This document shows positions 5,642-6,814 of a stretch of 6,814 nucleotides of DNA, one piece after another (position 1 is the stretch's first letter; every line of letters starts with the position of its first letter). A program made the position numbers and the translations under genes. The stretch is taken from the NCBI GenBank assembly GCA_948435975.1, contig CAOJHG010000119.1, forward strand, positions 1 to 6,814. Reading direction: 5' to 3'. Under the pieces are notes generated by a model. It had not been told where the DNA came from. It saw only the letters and a list, made by a program, of their open reading frames with translations, and did not search any database. The DNA comes from an uncultured Oscillibacter sp. GTDB taxonomy: Bacteria > Bacillota > Clostridia > Oscillospirales > Oscillospiraceae.

Positions 5642-6160
5642 ATGAAAAACACATCCATTAAAAAACTAGCCATTGCAGGCGTGCTCTGCGCCGCAGCGGT
5701 AGTAGGCAGCATGTTTGTGACCTTCCCCGTCCTTAGCAGCAAATGCGCCCCAGTTCAGCACATGGTAAACATTCTCTGCGCCATCTTCCTGGGTCCCTGG
5801 TACGGCGTCGGCGCGGCTTTCGTCGCCAGTCTCCTCCGGAACCTCCTGGGCGTTGGCAGCATTCTGGCCTTCCCTGGCAGCATGTGCGGCGCACTCCTCT
5901 GCGGACTGGCCTACCAAAAAACCAAAAGCCTCCCTCTGACCCTTGCCTCCGAAGTTCTGGGCACCGGCGTGATTGGCGGCCTGGCGGCCTATCCCCTTGC
6001 CCTCGCCTTTTTGAACGCCGGCGCCGCCCAAGTAGCCTTCTATGCCTATATTGTCCCCTTCCTGATTTCCACCGCAGCAGGCGCCATCCTGGCAGGCGCA
6101 CTGGTCTACGCTCTCCAGCGCAGCGGAGCCCTGAAATCCATGCAGGCAGCGCTGAACTGA
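5642..6160 (+). CDS. thiW: ThiW, ECF transporter substrate-binding (S) subunit for thiazole
   Basis: This 172-residue hydrophobic protein is recognised as ThiW, the S component of an energy-coupling factor importer. It is thought to take up the hydroxyethylthiazole precursor of thiamine. It would work with shared EcfA/EcfA'/EcfT subunits encoded elsewhere. Membrane segments can be read at about 8-30, 41-65, 70-90, 98-122 and 128-159. The block KCAPVQHMVNILCAIFLGPW (34-53) and the following LLRNLLGVGSILAFPGSMCG (64-83) are the recognisable core. AAGGAG lies about 5 bases before the ATG. An upstream in-frame extension back to 5306 is rejected because it runs through the riboswitch and terminator. 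It follows a TPP riboswitch and precedes thiM by 17 bases. The thiazole specificity is known for the family and fits the thiM neighbour; it is not shown by the sequence itself. Confidence 0.92.
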   Translation: MKNTSIKKLAIAGVLCAAAVVGSMFVTFPVLSSKCAPVQHMVNILCAIFLGPWYGVGAAFVASLLRNLLGVGSILAFPGSMCGALLCGLAYQKTKSLPLTLASEVLGTGVIGGLAAYPLALAFLNAGAAQVAFYAYIVPFLISTAAGAILAGALVYALQRSGALKSMQAALN

Positions 6161-6177
6161 CCCCCTAAGGAGGCCCT

Positions 6178-6814
6178 ATGCAAACGCCCGATTTTACCAT
6201 CCTGCACCAGATCCGCCAGCGCCGTCCCCTGATTCACTGTGTCTCCAACCTGGTCTCCGCCAACGACTGCGCCAACCTGGTCCTAGCGGCGGGGGCCAGT
6301 CCTATCATGGCGCAAGCCCCTCAGGAGGCGGCTCACATCACCGCATCCGCGTCATCCACAGTTCTGAATACCGGGACCCCCAGTGAAGAGAAATTCCGCG
6401 CCTGTCTTCTGGCCGGGCAAGAGGCCGCACGTATAAATCACCCCATCACCCTGGACCCTGTAGGCGTTGGAGCAAGTCCCTGGCGCTTAGAGTCCGTAAA
6501 TCATCTTCTGAAGCACTTTGCCCCCGCCATTCTCCGCGTCAACCTGGGAGAAGCCCAAGCCCTAACCAATCAAGACAGCGGCGAACAAGGCGTAGACTCG
6601 CTCACCGCCGCCACCCAATCCCAGCGCCTGGAAACCGCCCTCCGCCTGGCAAAACGCTGGGCGGGGGAAACAGCGGTCCTTCTCTCCGGCCCGGAAGACA
6701 TCCTCACCAACGGGACCACAGCCTGGAGCGTCTCCGGCGGCAGTGCGCAAATGTCCCAAATCACCGGCACAGGCTGTATGCTGTCGGTCTTATGCGGCGT
6801 CTTCTCCGCGGCAG
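6178..6814 (+). CDS. thiM: Hydroxyethylthiazole kinase, partial at the right edge
   Basis: ThiM phosphorylates 4-methyl-5-(2-hydroxyethyl)thiazole to the thiazole phosphate used by ThiE. The window holds 212 codons, most of the ribokinase-fold protein, with the C-terminus missing. Visible motifs are PLIHCVSNLV (17-26), ANLVLAAGASPIM (32-44), the segment TLDPVGVGAS (91-100), LRVNLGEAQAL (119-129) and ITGTGCMLS (195-203) with Cys200 at the phosphate-binding loop. The usual RGN reads RVN here. AAGGAGG lies 4 bases before the ATG, and the thiW stop is 17 bases upstream, so the two genes form one operon. Together with ThiW it makes a thiazole uptake and activation pair controlled by TPP. Confidence 0.94.
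   Translation, partial: MQTPDFTILHQIRQRRPLIHCVSNLVSANDCANLVLAAGASPIMAQAPQEAAHITASASSTVLNTGTPSEEKFRACLLAGQEAARINHPITLDPVGVGASPWRLESVNHLLKHFAPAILRVNLGEAQALTNQDSGEQGVDSLTAATQSQRLETALRLAKRWAGETAVLLSGPEDILTNGTTAWSVSGGSAQMSQITGTGCMLSVLCGVFSAA

Noticed and set aside
5078..5654. Minus-strand open frames of 171-181 codons across the intergenic region
   Set aside because: They cover both riboswitches, both promoters and the plus-strand leader. Their products show no recognisable family, so the RNA elements explain the sequence better.

Overview
The window looks like a GC-rich member of the Bacillota, most likely class Clostridia and possibly an Oscillospiraceae-type gut anaerobe. This rests on strong AGGAGG-type ribosome binding sites, TPP riboswitches, an ECF-type ThiW, and phage proteins that read like clostridial phage homologues. 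Genus cannot be settled from the sequence alone.

Left part (1-3373, all minus strand): a tailed-phage packaging and head module in standard order, terS - terL - portal - prohead protease. The protease runs off the left edge. The reading frames are intact and tightly packed. No integrase, repressor or att site is visible inside the window.

Middle and right part (3454-6814): a thiamine salvage locus in two divergent transcription units. On the minus strand, a promoter, a TPP riboswitch and an intrinsic terminator (attenuator) precede thiE and thiD, and a second terminator closes the unit about 80 bases before terS. On the plus strand, a consensus promoter (TTGACA, 16 bases, TATAAT), a second TPP riboswitch and its terminator precede thiW and thiM. 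thiM is cut by the right edge.

Together the four enzymes and transporters form a salvage route. ThiW would bring in the thiazole alcohol and ThiM phosphorylates it. ThiD makes HMP-PP from HMP, and ThiE joins the two halves into thiamine phosphate. Both arms are positioned to be shut off by TPP.

The least explained stretch is 5384-5641, the roughly 260-base leader between the plus-strand riboswitch terminator and thiW. It holds a third segment resembling the 5' half of a TPP aptamer, a competing-helix arrangement, and a long hairpin just before the thiW ribosome binding site. No tRNA, rRNA, CRISPR array or insertion sequence was seen.
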